Assembly (NCBI GenBank): GCA_016742075.1
Contig: JACVCL010000014.1
Location: 1 to 33,498, forward strand
Direction: 5' to 3'
DNA: 33,498 nucleotides
From: Phycisphaerales bacterium
GTDB taxonomy: Bacteria; Planctomycetota; Phycisphaerae; Phycisphaerales; UBA1924
A program made the position numbers and the translations under genes. This document shows, piece after piece, positions 6,545 through 18,032 of this stretch (position 1 is its first letter; each line of letters begins with the position of its first letter). The notes under the pieces were generated by a model that searched no databases, was not told the origin of the DNA, and saw only the letters and a list, made by a program, of their open reading frames with translations.

Positions 6545-9078
6545 GGCTTGGCGGGTGCGGCCTGGGCTTCGGCCTTGGACTTGGCGAGCCACTCCGTCGC
6601 GCGCTGGTCGTGGCCGCGGCCGGGCTCGGACTCGTCGAGAGCCCGATAGATCCTGGCCAGATTCCCGGCCATGTCGCGGGCGATGGGCGAGCCCGCACCG
6701 TGCAGCTTGCTGATGATGCCGTGGGCCTCGGTGAGCATGGAAATGGCCTCGGCCCGCCGGCCCAGTGACTCGAGCGCACCGCCGTACCACCCCAGGGCGA
6801 AGGCGAGGCCCTGATTGTCCGGGGGGAGAACCTTGCGGGAGAGGCGGACGGCCCGCTCGAGGTACTCCGCGGACTCTTCGAAGCGCTTCTGATCGCGCAG
6901 GAATTTGCCGTAGTTGGCGATCGACACGATGGTGTCAGGGTGCTCGGGGCCGAGGACGCGGATCGAGGTCTCGAGCCCGCGGCGGTTGAGTTCGTCGCAC
7001 TTGTCGAACCTTCGGAGCTTGTTGTAGACGATCGCGAGATTGTTCATGGAGGCCAGCGTGTCGGGGTGGTCTTCGCCGAGCACTCGGGCGCGATCCTCGA
7101 GCATGCGCTCGTTGATCACGCGGGAGCGCTCGATCCGCTCATTCACCCACTCGGACGACCGGCCCTCAACGGACGTGGCGGTCCAATAGAGCGCCCAAGC
7201 GAAGTTGGCCCGCATGCCGAGTGTGAGCGGGTGATCTTCGCCGAGCTCCCGTGCACGCGAGGCGATGGCCTCCTCGAAGAGACCGTCCGACTCTTCGACC
7301 CGGCCGAGGCCGGCGTAGGCGGTGGCGAGCATCACCATGGCGGACACGGTGTCGGGGTCGGAAGGTCCGGGCGACACGCGGCGTGCGGCGAGGACCTCGG
7401 CGGCGATGGTGGCGGTCTCGGCGTCGCGGTTCTGACTCTGGTAGAGCATGCCGAGCGCGTCGAGCGTCTGAAGGGTGATCGGATGGGTGCGGCCGAAGAG
7501 GCGGGTGTGATCGGCGGCGGCGGAGATGAGCACCGGCTCGGCCTTGGCCGACTGCTCGGTTCGCACCAGGACCGACGCCAGGACGTTGAGCGCCCGGCAG
7601 GTTTGTTCGTCATCGCGGCCGAGCAGCTTCAGGCGGGTCTCGTAGGCGTCGCGGGCGTGCCGCTCGGCGGGTTCGAAGAGGCCCAGGCCCAGGTAGGTCC
7701 GGGCCATGGTGGCGTTGAGGCGGGCTGCGACGAGGGGTCGGTCGCGGTATTGCGTGCCGATGGACTTTGATGCCTCTTCGAGCAGGGACCGGACCGTGAC
7801 GTCCTTGCCCTTGGCCATGGGGTCGGCGGCGCCGAGCATGTCGTCGAGGAACTTCACGGTGGCCTCGGCCTCGGCGAGGCGCTCGGTGGCCAGGGCCCGC
7901 TGGCGGTTGGCGGACACCAGGCCGGCGGTGGTGCCGACGATGCCGAGGAGCAGGGCCGCCGAGACGAGGCCCACGGCGGCCGCCAGGGCCCGGTGGCGGC
8001 GGAGGAACTTGCGGAGGCGGTAGGCGGTGCTGGGGGGTGCGGCCTGGACCGGCTCGCCGGTGAGGTACCGGCGGATGTCGTCGGCGAAGGCGCTGGCGGT
8101 CTCGTAGCGGCGGGTGCGGTCTTTCTCGAGCGCGCGGAGCGTGATCCAGTCGAGCTCGGAGGTGAGGCCTGATCGGGTCCGGCGGCCCTGCGGACGCCCG
8201 GCCGGGGTCGAGGCTGTTGATCGGAGCGTCACCGACAGCCGCTGCGAGGGGCGCGGCGGATCGACCTCACGGATGATGCGCTGGGCCTCGACCGAGTCCT
8301 TGGAGCGGAGCTCATCGCCGCTGTGGGGGGTTGAGCCGGTGAGCAGTTCGTAGAGCACGACGCCGAGGGCGTAAACGTCGGTACGCGCGTCGATGTCGAG
8401 GCTGCCCTCGGCCTGCTCGGGGCTCATGTACTCGATGGTGCCGATGACCTGCCGCTGCTCGGTGTGGAGGGTGCGGTCGGTGAGCCGCGACTGCGTGGCC
8501 TTGGCGATGCCGAAGTCGATGACCTTGGCCACCGGGTGGCCGTCCTGGGTGGAGATCAGGATGTTCGAGGGCTTGATATCACGGTGGATGATGCCCTTGG
8601 TGTGGGCGTGCTGCACGGCCTGACAGACCTGGATGAACAGCGCGAGGCGGCCCTCGATCGAGAGCTCGTTTCTCTGGCAGTACTCGCTGATGGGCTGGCC
8701 CTTGACGAGCTCCATGACGAAGTAGGGCCGGCCGGACTGGGTGGCGCCGGCGTCGTAGACGCGGGCGATGTTGGGGTGGTCCATAAGGGCCAGGGCCTGA
8801 CGCTCCTGCTCGAAGCGTGCGACGACCTGGCGGGTGTCCATGCCCAGCTTGATGATCTTCAGTGCGACGGTGCGCTGGACCGGGCGCTCCTGATCGGCCA
8901 TGAAGACCGAACCGAATCCGCCCTCACCCAGAAGCTGGACGAGCCGATACTGGCCGATGACCGAGCCCGGCTGCTCCATGCGGGCCTCGGCCAGCAGGGC
9001 CTCGTCGCGGCGTGCGGCCCGGGCGTGGATCGCCCCGGGCGGCAGATCGGCGGTGGGTTCGGCGTGCGGGTCGGACAT
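6541..9078 (-). CDS. PknB-type Ser/Thr protein kinase with TM segment and C-terminal TPR domain
   Basis: This 845-residue Hanks-type kinase shows the glycine loop GEGGFGSV at 51-58, the catalytic Lys in VALK at 74, HRDIKPSN at 165-172 (Asp167), DFG at 188-190 and MSPEQ at 218-222. It phosphorylates Ser/Thr on protein targets, which are unknown. One transmembrane helix lies at about 364-388, and residues 400-835 form TPR repeats of the kinesin-light-chain/NB-ARC-associated type (GEDHPDTLASMNNLA, LGPEHPDTIVSIANYG). The kinase is cytoplasmic and the TPR tail would face the periplasm, as a sensor or docking domain. This layout is common and expanded in planctomycetes. GAGGGA precedes the ATG at 9078. 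The next gene overlaps it by four bases. Confidence 0.93.
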   Translation of the reverse strand: MSDPHAEPTADLPPGAIHARAARRDEALLAEARMEQPGSVIGQYRLVQLLGEGGFGSVFMADQERPVQRTVALKIIKLGMDTRQVVARFEQERQALALMDHPNIARVYDAGATQSGRPYFVMELVKGQPISEYCQRNELSIEGRLALFIQVCQAVQHAHTKGIIHRDIKPSNILISTQDGHPVAKVIDFGIAKATQSRLTDRTLHTEQRQVIGTIEYMSPEQAEGSLDIDARTDVYALGVVLYELLTGSTPHSGDELRSKDSVEAQRIIREVDPPRPSQRLSVTLRSTASTPAGRPQGRRTRSGLTSELDWITLRALEKDRTRRYETASAFADDIRRYLTGEPVQAAPPSTAYRLRKFLRRHRALAAAVGLVSAALLLGIVGTTAGLVSANRQRALATERLAEAEATVKFLDDMLGAADPMAKGKDVTVRSLLEEASKSIGTQYRDRPLVAARLNATMARTYLGLGLFEPAERHARDAYETRLKLLGRDDEQTCRALNVLASVLVRTEQSAKAEPVLISAAADHTRLFGRTHPITLQTLDALGMLYQSQNRDAETATIAAEVLAARRVSPGPSDPDTVSAMVMLATAYAGLGRVEESDGLFEEAIASRARELGEDHPLTLGMRANFAWALYWTATSVEGRSSEWVNERIERSRVINERMLEDRARVLGEDHPDTLASMNNLAIVYNKLRRFDKCDELNRRGLETSIRVLGPEHPDTIVSIANYGKFLRDQKRFEESAEYLERAVRLSRKVLPPDNQGLAFALGWYGGALESLGRRAEAISMLTEAHGIISKLHGAGSPIARDMAGNLARIYRALDESEPGRGHDQRATEWLAKSKAEAQAAPAKP

Positions 9079-9123
9079 GGGTTCCCTCGGAGAGCGTGGG
9101 CTCGACGCGTTCGTGCCGGGATC

Positions 9124-9129
9124 ATTCTA
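9124..9129 (-). promoter_or_regulatory. Candidate -10 box for the kinase operon
   Basis: TAGAAT on the minus strand matches the sigma-70 -10 consensus in five of six positions, 45 bases before the kinase ATG. It gives a short leader that includes the GAGGGA ribosome site. No convincing -35 is visible. Confidence 0.4.
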
Positions 9130-9183
9130 ATGACCGCGGAACTCCGCGAGGGCCGCGGCGGCGCGCGGCCGGGAACAGGCCGG

Positions 9184-9210
9184 CGGCCGCCCTGCTTCGC
9201 AGGGTGGCCG
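9184..9210 (-). terminator. Hairpin downstream of glnS
   Basis: Twelve-base arms (9184-9195 and 9199-9210) pair around a TTC loop, with a single G-T wobble on the plus strand that is a mismatch on the minus strand. It lies 45 bases past the glnS stop and before the kinase -10 box. There is no T tract, so it is an imperfect terminator or a transcript-end structure. Confidence 0.4.
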
Positions 9211-9255
9211 GACGCGGGGGTGTGGCCCGGTTGAGGCCGGCGGCGGCGGGTTCGC

Positions 9256-11031
<1,776 letters not shown>

Positions 11032-11037
11032 GGCAAG

Positions 11038-11043
11038 CTCCTT
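11038..11043 (-). promoter_or_regulatory. Ribosome binding site deciding the glnS start
   Basis: AAGGAG on the minus strand lies six bases before ATG 11031. It is the strongest Shine-Dalgarno in the window and supports this start over the longer open frame. Confidence 0.75.
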
Positions 11044-11113
11044 CGCCCCCGACTCGGCGTCCGCCCAGCGGCGGGGCGGTCGGGGGCGGGTACGGGATGT
11101 CGGACGGATCAGT

Positions 11114-12784
11114 CTACGCGCCCGCGAACACGGCTGCGCAGCGGTCGATCCGGGCGAGGGCGCCCGCACGGCCCACGATCGCGAGCGTCTCGCCGAGCGG
11201 CGGGCTGACGGCTGCGCCGGTGAGGGCCACACGCAGCGGCTGGGCCACCTGCCCGATGCCGATGCCCATCGATGTTGCGACTGACTCAACGAGGCCGTTC
11301 AGCGCCTCGGGGGTCCAGTCGGCGGAGGCCGCGAGCGCCCCACGGAGGCGGGCGAGTGCGGCCAGCCCCCCCGCGTTCTCGGCGAGCAGGTGCTTGTTCG
11401 CGGCGGCGGGGTCGAACACGACCGCGTCGTCCGGAACGGCCGCGAAAGCCCCCGCCCGGATGGCGTCGCGGAAGGTCTTGGCGCGGGGTCGGACCGCCCG
11501 CGCCAGCAGCAGCCACCGCGCGTCATCGCACCCGGCGGCGAATCCGGGCTCGTGCTCGGCGCACCACTCGCGCCAGCGGCGGGCGAAGTCGGCGTCGGGC
11601 ATCGACGCGATGGCGTCGCCGTTGAAGGCGAGCAGTTTCTTGCGGTCGAAGCGGGCGTTGGTCTTGCCGATGCGATCGAAGTCGAACCGCTGGGCCAGGA
11701 ACGGCATGTCGAACTTCTCGACGTCGCCGCCGGGGTTCCAGCCGAGCAGGGCGATGAAATTGCAGATCACCTCGGGCAGGTAGCCCGCGCGGCGGAAGTC
11801 GTCGACCGACACTTCGGGAAGCTGCAGCGACAGGGCGGACGCCAGCGCCTCGAGCTGCCCGGTTCCCAGTTGACGCTTCTTGTCGGCCAGCCAGCCGGAG
11901 AAGACCTCGGCGGGGATCTCGGATGTCGGGGGGGAAGAGAGCTTCCTGGCGGCCACGAAGTCGCGGGCGGACTGGTCGCGCTCGCGCTTGCTCATCTTGG
12001 CGCCCTTGTCGTTGAAGATCAGCGGCATGTGGCCGTAGACCGGCGTGCGGTAGCCCAGGGCTTTCTGGAGTGCCACGTGCCGGGGAGTGTTCATGAGGTG
12101 CTCCTGGCCTCGGAGCACGTGGGTCACACCCATCTTCTCGTCGTCGACGACAACACCGAAGTGGTAAGTCGGGAAGCCGTCGGCCTTGCGGAGCACGAAG
12201 TCATCGACCTCGCCGGGACCGAAGGCCACCTCCCCGAGCACGTGGTCGGCCACCCGCACGGGCTCGTCGGCGGCGCGGAAGCGGATGACGTGCGGGGCGC
12301 CGTCGGCGATGCGGCGGCGCTGCTCGGCGAGGGGCGGGATCTCCGAAGCGGGCGGGTGGTACCGGAAGGTCTGCTTGGCGGCCTCGGCGGCCTTGCGCAT
12401 GGCCGCGAGATGCTCGGGCGGCGAGAAGTCGGCGTAGGCCAGGCCGCGCTCGAGCATGTCGTCGACCACACCGTTGTAAGTGGCCAGCCGCTGGCTCTGG
12501 AAGAATGGGCCGACGTTTCTCGGGTCGCCTCCGACCACCCGCCCGGCGTGCTGGAGCGTCGGGCCTTCGTCCCAGAGAATGCCGAGCCAGGCAAGGTCCT
12601 GCAGGATGCCCCTGGCCGAGGCCTCGGACGAGCGGGCCTGATCGGTGTCCTCGACGCGGATGATGAACCGGCCGCCGGTCCGCCGGGCGTAGGCCCAGCA
12701 GAACAGCGCGGTCCGGGCACCGCCGATGTGGAGGTGGCCGGTCGGCGACGGAGCGAACCGCGTGATGACGGGCTGATCGGGCAT
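11114..12784 (-). CDS. gltX: Glutamyl-tRNA synthetase
   Basis: This enzyme charges tRNA-Glu in the cytoplasm. The protein has 556 residues. The HIGH-type motif lies in [15 protein letters not shown] (19-22), RVEDTDQAR follows at 43-51, and KMSKRERD is at 263-270. Between KMSKR and the conserved [19 protein letters not shown] (334-352) there are about 50 residues more than in the usual GluRS (roughly 271-325, with [11 protein letters not shown]); I recall a similar segment in other planctomycete GluRS proteins. The C-terminal anticodon-binding region is helical and weakly conserved. With a separate GlnRS next door, this enzyme is likely to be the discriminating type that charges only tRNA-Glu. 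Its start faces the divergent oxidoreductase gene. Confidence 0.95.
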   Translation of the reverse strand: MPDQPVITRFAPSPTGHLHIGGARTALFCWAYARRTGGRFIIRVEDTDQARSSEASARGILQDLAWLGILWDEGPTLQHAGRVVGGDPRNVGPFFQSQRLATYNGVVDDMLERGLAYADFSPPEHLAAMRKAAEAAKQTFRYHPPASEIPPLAEQRRRIADGAPHVIRFRAADEPVRVADHVLGEVAFGPGEVDDFVLRKADGFPTYHFGVVVDDEKMGVTHVLRGQEHLMNTPRHVALQKALGYRTPVYGHMPLIFNDKGAKMSKRERDQSARDFVAARKLSSPPTSEIPAEVFSGWLADKKRQLGTGQLEALASALSLQLPEVSVDDFRRAGYLPEVICNFIALLGWNPGGDVEKFDMPFLAQRFDFDRIGKTNARFDRKKLLAFNGDAIASMPDADFARRWREWCAEHEPGFAAGCDDARWLLLARAVRPRAKTFRDAIRAGAFAAVPDDAVVFDPAAANKHLLAENAGGLAALARLRGALAASADWTPEALNGLVESVATSMGIGIGQVAQPLRVALTGAAVSPPLGETLAIVGRAGALARIDRCAAVFAGA

Positions 12785-12868
12785 GGGGAGCGGAGAGTAG
12801 TCGCCCGGCGAGGCCCGAGCAGGATCCGTACAGACTGCGAACGCGAGGCCGCCCCGACGCGGGGCCAG

Positions 12869-12877
12869 TGCTATTGT
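12869..12877 (+). promoter_or_regulatory. Candidate extended -10 promoter for the oxidoreductase-atpC unit
   Basis: TGCTATTGT fits TGnTAnnnT, an extended -10. It lies about 78 bases before the chosen ATG at 12955, in the 170-base divergent gap with gltX. It also overlaps the GTG at 12868 that would otherwise begin the longest frame, which argues for the downstream start. Confidence 0.4.
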
Positions 12878-12954
12878 TCACCCCTTGTCGCCGTCCGGCC
12901 TTGTGGTGGGCCGGTTCCGGCTCGGGCCCCGTCACGCTCAGGAGCGATCACCCG

Positions 12955-14103
12955 ATGCGACAGTCTTCCTCCCCGGCCGAGCGGGCCGCCGACGCCGCGA
13001 GCACCGTGGAGAGCAAGGGACAGACCTGCGCCGGCGCCCGGACGCTCCGGTGCGCGGTGGTGGGGGTCGGCCGGATGGGCCGGCATCACGCGCGGAAGTT
13101 CGCGAAGCTCCCTGGGGCCAGGCTTGTGGCGGTGGTGGACGCCGACGCCGAGCGGCGGAACGTGGTGGCCGACGAGCTCAAGTGCGCCTCGCTGGCGGAC
13201 CCGTCGGATCTGCTGAACCTGCCCGGGGGTGTCGACGCGGTCACGATAGCGGTGCCGACGCAGCACCACCTGCGGTGCGCCGCCCCGCTGCTGGACGCCG
13301 GCATCGCCTGCCTGATCGAGAAGCCGCTGGCGACCGACGCGGCGGAGGCCCGCCAGCTCGCCGAGATGGCCCGCCGCAGCGGCGCGGTGCTGATGGTGGG
13401 GCACATCGAGCGCTTCAACCCCGCCGTGGTGGCCCTGCAGCGGGCGCAGGCCGCCGAGGGCGGCGCGGCCGGGGCGATCGTTCCCCGGTTCATCGAGGTG
13501 CACCGCGTGAGCCCGATGACGTTCCGTTCGGTGGACGTGTCGGCGGTCATGGACATGATGATCCACGACCTGGACGTGGTGCTGTGGCTGATGAACGGGC
13601 GCGAGCCGTCGCACATCGAAGCGTCGGGCGTCGCGGTGCTCACCGAGCACGAAGACATCGCCAACGCCCGCCTGACCTTCGACATGCCCCAGGGCAAGTG
13701 CGTGGCGAACATCACGGTGTCGCGTCTGGCCTTCAAGACCGAGCGGAAGATCCGCATCATCGGCGAGAACGCGTACGTATCGATCGACTACGCCAAGAAG
13801 AACGGCGTGCTCATCCGCAAGACGGCCAACAAGGTGCAGATGGACGAGATCCGGGAGAGCCTGCGGCAGGGCGCCGACCTGTCGAGCCTCGATTACTCCA
13901 ACCTCGTGGCCATCGAGAACCTGCAGATCGAGGAGGCCGACCAGCTCGAGATGGAGGTCGGCAGCTTCCTCGACGCTGTCCGCACCGGATCCCGCCCCCC
14001 CATCGACGCCGAGGACGGCTACGCGGCGGTGCGGACCGCCCAGCGGATCATCGAGGCGATCCGCCGCGACTGGCGGCCGACGCGAACCCCGGCCCTCGTG
14101 TAG
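12955..14103 (+). CDS. Gfo/Idh/MocA-family NAD(P)-dependent oxidoreductase
   Basis: This 382-residue protein starts at ATG 12955, chosen because AGGAG (12940-12944) stands ten bases upstream. The N-terminal Rossmann fold has GVGRMGRHH at 37-45 and VVDADAERR at 60-68. The EKP motif at 122-124 supplies the family catalytic lysine (Lys123), GHIERFNP is at 149-156, and MDMMIHDLDVV at 199-209 marks the substrate domain. Members oxidise a hydroxyl of a sugar or nucleotide sugar. The GHIERFNP pattern resembles UDP-N-acetylglucosamine 3-dehydrogenases (GnnA type), which make diamino sugars for lipid A; that substrate is a guess. The 30 residues before the Rossmann fold are extra and look disordered. 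atpC follows 62 bases later. Confidence 0.88.
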   Translation: MRQSSSPAERAADAASTVESKGQTCAGARTLRCAVVGVGRMGRHHARKFAKLPGARLVAVVDADAERRNVVADELKCASLADPSDLLNLPGGVDAVTIAVPTQHHLRCAAPLLDAGIACLIEKPLATDAAEARQLAEMARRSGAVLMVGHIERFNPAVVALQRAQAAEGGAAGAIVPRFIEVHRVSPMTFRSVDVSAVMDMMIHDLDVVLWLMNGREPSHIEASGVAVLTEHEDIANARLTFDMPQGKCVANITVSRLAFKTERKIRIIGENAYVSIDYAKKNGVLIRKTANKVQMDEIRESLRQGADLSSLDYSNLVAIENLQIEEADQLEMEVGSFLDAVRTGSRPPIDAEDGYAAVRTAQRIIEAIRRDWRPTRTPALV

Positions 14104-14165
14104 ATTCCCGCAGAGCCCCCGCACGCTCCGGCGGGACCGATCCCGAACACCCCAACGGACTTCCC

Positions 14166-14600
14166 ATGGCCGACAAACCCTTCCGCTGCCGCCTGATCAC
14201 CCCCGACTCCCGCGTGTTCGACCGCGATATCGCCTACGCCAACGTGCCGCTGCACGACGGCATGAAAGGCTTTATGGCCAACGCGGCGGCGTTCGTCGGC
14301 CGCCTCGGCGCCGGCGAGCTGCGCCTCGAGTTCGTCGACCGCTACGACACTGGCGTGAAGCTCGAGGAGATGGGCAACACCCGCTACTACATCGAGGGAG
14401 GCTTCGTGCAGATCGTCGGCAACGTGCTGACCATTCTCGCCACCCGCGCCACCGCCGCCGATCAGCTCGACCCCAAGACGTGCCGGAAAGAGCTCGACGA
14501 AGCGCTGGCGAAAACCTCGACCAACGCGGCGGAGATGGACCGCATTACGCAGGCGCGGAACAACGCTCGCGCCAAGCTGGCGCTCGCCGGCACGAAGTGA
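14166..14600 (+). CDS. atpC: F1Fo ATP synthase epsilon subunit
   Basis: This 144-residue protein has the N-terminal beta-sandwich of the F1 epsilon subunit (FRCRLITPDSRVFDRDI, VPLHDGMKGFMANAAAFVGRLGAG, YYIEGGFVQIVGNVLTILA) and a two-helix C-terminal domain (residues 97-144). It joins the central stalk with gamma and regulates rotation. Usually it lies last in the atp operon after atpD. Here no other ATP synthase gene is present: the neighbours are an oxidoreductase and a sugar kinase. The ORF is full-length and intact, so it is likely the functional copy or a paralogue. The ribosome site is weak. Confidence 0.9.
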   Translation: MADKPFRCRLITPDSRVFDRDIAYANVPLHDGMKGFMANAAAFVGRLGAGELRLEFVDRYDTGVKLEEMGNTRYYIEGGFVQIVGNVLTILATRATAADQLDPKTCRKELDEALAKTSTNAAEMDRITQARNNARAKLALAGTK

Positions 14601-14642
14601 ACGGCCCGCCGGCCCGGCGTGGGCCCGGGCCGCGGTCACTTC
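14594..14642. terminator. Two-way hairpin between convergent atpC and the PfkB kinase gene
   Basis: GAAGTGA at 14594-14600 pairs with TCACTTC at 14636-14642, and CGGCCCG at 14602-14608 pairs with CGGGCCG at 14626-14632, giving a nearly continuous stem. The outer arms include both stop codons. There is no T tract, but the symmetry suits a shared transcript end for both genes. Confidence 0.45.
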
Positions 14643-15559
14643 ACGCGGACCATCTCGGCGAACTGCGTGTAGCGTCGCGCCACCTCGTCTTTGGTGAGGC
14701 GCGCCAGGCGATCGAGGCTGAACGACTCGATGGTGAAGCTCGCGATGACGGTGCCGTGCGCCAGCGCCTGCTGGATCGAGGCCATCGAGATGTTGGTGTC
14801 CTTGGAGTGGGCCGCGGCGAGGTGGCCCATCATCCCGCCCGCGAACGAGTCGCCGGCGCCGGTGGGATCGACGACCTGCTCGGTGGGGTAGGCCGGCAGG
14901 GCCGCGATGCCCTCGTCGTGCACGAGCAGGCAGCCGTGCTCGCCCTTCTTGATGACCACGAACATCGGCCCCATCTCGTCGATGATCTGCCTGCCGGCGG
15001 CGACGAGATGCCGCCGCCCCGTGAGCATCCGCGCCTCCTCGTCGTTGACGATCAGGCCGTCGACGTCCTGAAGGAGCTTCATTAGCTCGGGACGGGCCGT
15101 CTCGATCCACAGGTTCATCGTGTCGACGACGCTGATGACCCGGTCCGGGAAGGAATGCAGCATCTCGTGCTGCACGGTCGGGTGGCTGTTGGCGAGGAAC
15201 ACGAATCGCGAGTCCCGGAACCTGGCCGGCGCCTTGGGGGGGTGCTCGGCGAGCACGCCGAGCTCGGTGAAGATGGTCTCCCGCCTGTTCCAGTCGTCGA
15301 AGTACCGCCCCCCCCAGGCGAACGTTTTCGATCCGGGCCGGACCTCGAGCCCGTCGACGTCGACGTTGGGGAACTTGGCGAGCGTCGCCCGGAAGTCGCC
15401 GTGAAAATCACCCCCGACGGCCGCGACCATGCGGACATGCGTGAAGAACGACGCGGCGGCCGCGAAGTACACGCACGAACCGCCGAGGACACGCTCGCGC
15501 TTCTCGAAGGGGGTGTGGACGGTGTCGATGCCGACGGTACCGGTGACGATGAGGGGCAT
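14636..15559 (-). CDS. PfkB/ribokinase-family carbohydrate kinase
   Basis: This 307-residue ATP-dependent kinase belongs to the ribokinase superfamily. It shows an N-terminal glycine-rich substrate region (GGSCVYFAAAASFF, 26-39), MVAAVGGDFHGD at 44-55, LIVNDEEARMLTG at 169-181, VVIKKGEHG at 201-209, and the anion-hole signature DPTGAGDSFAGG at 231-242 with Asp237 as the catalytic base. The substrate (fructose phosphate, ribose, adenosine or another sugar) cannot be fixed from sequence. GGAG sits five bases before the ATG. The next minus-strand gene, fumC, lies upstream with a 74-base gap, so co-transcription is possible. Confidence 0.9.
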   Translation of the reverse strand: MPLIVTGTVGIDTVHTPFEKRERVLGGSCVYFAAAASFFTHVRMVAAVGGDFHGDFRATLAKFPNVDVDGLEVRPGSKTFAWGGRYFDDWNRRETIFTELGVLAEHPPKAPARFRDSRFVFLANSHPTVQHEMLHSFPDRVISVVDTMNLWIETARPELMKLLQDVDGLIVNDEEARMLTGRRHLVAAGRQIIDEMGPMFVVIKKGEHGCLLVHDEGIAALPAYPTEQVVDPTGAGDSFAGGMMGHLAAAHSKDTNISMASIQQALAHGTVIASFTIESFSLDRLARLTKDEVARRYTQFAEMVRVK

Positions 15560-15633
15560 GGTCGCTCCGAAGTGCGTTGGGAAGAGAATCGTAACGGAAA
15601 GCCGCCCCGGAACCCGCCCGGGAAGCCGCCCGA

Positions 15634-17112
<1,479 letters not shown>

Positions 17113-17142
17113 GGTCGGTGCTCCGGGGCGAAGACTGGGTCC

Positions 17143-17160
17143 GCGGCCCGGGGGGGCCGC
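17143..17160. other. Inverted repeat between fumC and the signalling operon
   Basis: GCGGCC (17143-17148) and GGCCGC (17155-17160) flank six bases, forming a short GC hairpin in the 125-base divergent gap. It may be an operator for either promoter or chance in GC-rich DNA. Confidence 0.2.
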
Positions 17161-17237
17161 GTCGGATCTGACTGAATCGTCGTCCGGCCAGCGTAGCACC
17201 GGTTGGCGGCCTGTGGCGGGGCCCGCGCGGCCGGGCA

Positions 17238-18032
17238 ATGATCCTCTTGATGGACGCCCGCGAGGCCTACGAACGAGCGGTCTACCGCAAGGCGCTGCTG
17301 CTGACCGGCGAGTCGACCTCGGCCGCGCGCGTGCTGGGCACCCTGCTGTCGCGCCAGCCCGATCTGGCCCGGTCTTCGGACAGCCGGCTCTGGCGGGCCG
17401 TCGTCGAGGAGTGCCGGGCGATCCGTACCGACGACAGCGCCTCGCCCTCGGGCCTCGCCCGAGCGCTGGGCCTGACCGGCGCAGCGGCGATGCTCTGGTC
17501 GGCCGTGGAGCGGCTGGGCCCGCAGCAGCGAGAGGCCTTCGTGCTGCGCGACCTTGAAGACCTCGACGAAGTGCCCGCTGCGAAGGCGATGGATTGCTCA
17601 CGCACCGCCCTCGAGCAGGTGCACCGACGCGGGGCCCGGCAGATCCTGTCGGCCGCGCTCGGCTCGGGCTACGAGTCGGCGCTGGCCGGCCTGCGGGTAG
17701 CGCTCGACTCCTTCGACCCCTCGGCGGGGGTCGCGGGTGTGAAGGCGGCCCTCGGCCCGGCGCGGGCCCGTCGGCGGCTGGTGGTGGCCCTGCAGCTGGG
17801 CGCCCTGCTGCTGTGCATGGGACTGCTGATCTGGGTGTTGCACGACCTGCTGCAGGCCAACGAGCGCGAGCGTCGGCGACGCGAGGTCACCGAGCAGCTG
17901 CGCGAGAAGTTCTCGCTGCCGATGCGGCCGGGTGAGGCGCTTCGCCCTGCGGATGCGCCCCCGCCTGCCGGCGGCGCCACGGGAAGCGGGCGCGGGGCCG
18001 GCGTACCGGCCTCCTCGGGCCCGGTGCCATGA
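17238..18032 (+). CDS. Sigma-region-4-like protein with a membrane anchor
   Basis: This 264-residue protein starts at ATG 17238 or possibly ATG 17250. Residues 10-62 resemble a degenerate sigma region 2 (YRKALLLTGESTSAARVLG, then LWRAVVEECRAI). Residues 90-137 match sigma-70 region 4 of ECF factors: ERLGPQQREAFVLRDLEDLDEVPAAKAMDCSRTALEQVHRRGARQI patterning, with a helix-turn-helix. A strong transmembrane helix follows at 180-203, then a basic segment (NERERRRREV) and a Pro/Gly-rich tail. A membrane-tethered sigma-like protein is unusual. It may act as a regulator or adaptor rather than a true sigma factor, since region 2 is poor. Its stop overlaps the histidine kinase start (ATGA), so they are coupled. 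Confidence 0.7.
   Translation: MILLMDAREAYERAVYRKALLLTGESTSAARVLGTLLSRQPDLARSSDSRLWRAVVEECRAIRTDDSASPSGLARALGLTGAAAMLWSAVERLGPQQREAFVLRDLEDLDEVPAAKAMDCSRTALEQVHRRGARQILSAALGSGYESALAGLRVALDSFDPSAGVAGVKAALGPARARRRLVVALQLGALLLCMGLLIWVLHDLLQANERERRRREVTEQLREKFSLPMRPGEALRPADAPPPAGGATGSGRGAGVPASSGPVP

Noticed and set aside
6015-6779. Upstream extension of the TPR gene to a start at 6779
   Set aside because: It overlaps the small membrane protein and the kinase end, and its sequence is Arg/Pro-rich without domains. ATG 6014 has a -10 box in place.
12871-14124. 417-residue minus-strand frame over the oxidoreductase gene
   Set aside because: It is His/Arg-rich with no motif; the plus strand has a complete Gfo/Idh/MocA protein.
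17113-17601. Extension of fumC to 17601
   Set aside because: It would cover the divergent signalling operon's first gene and adds no fumarase sequence; GGAG supports ATG 17112.
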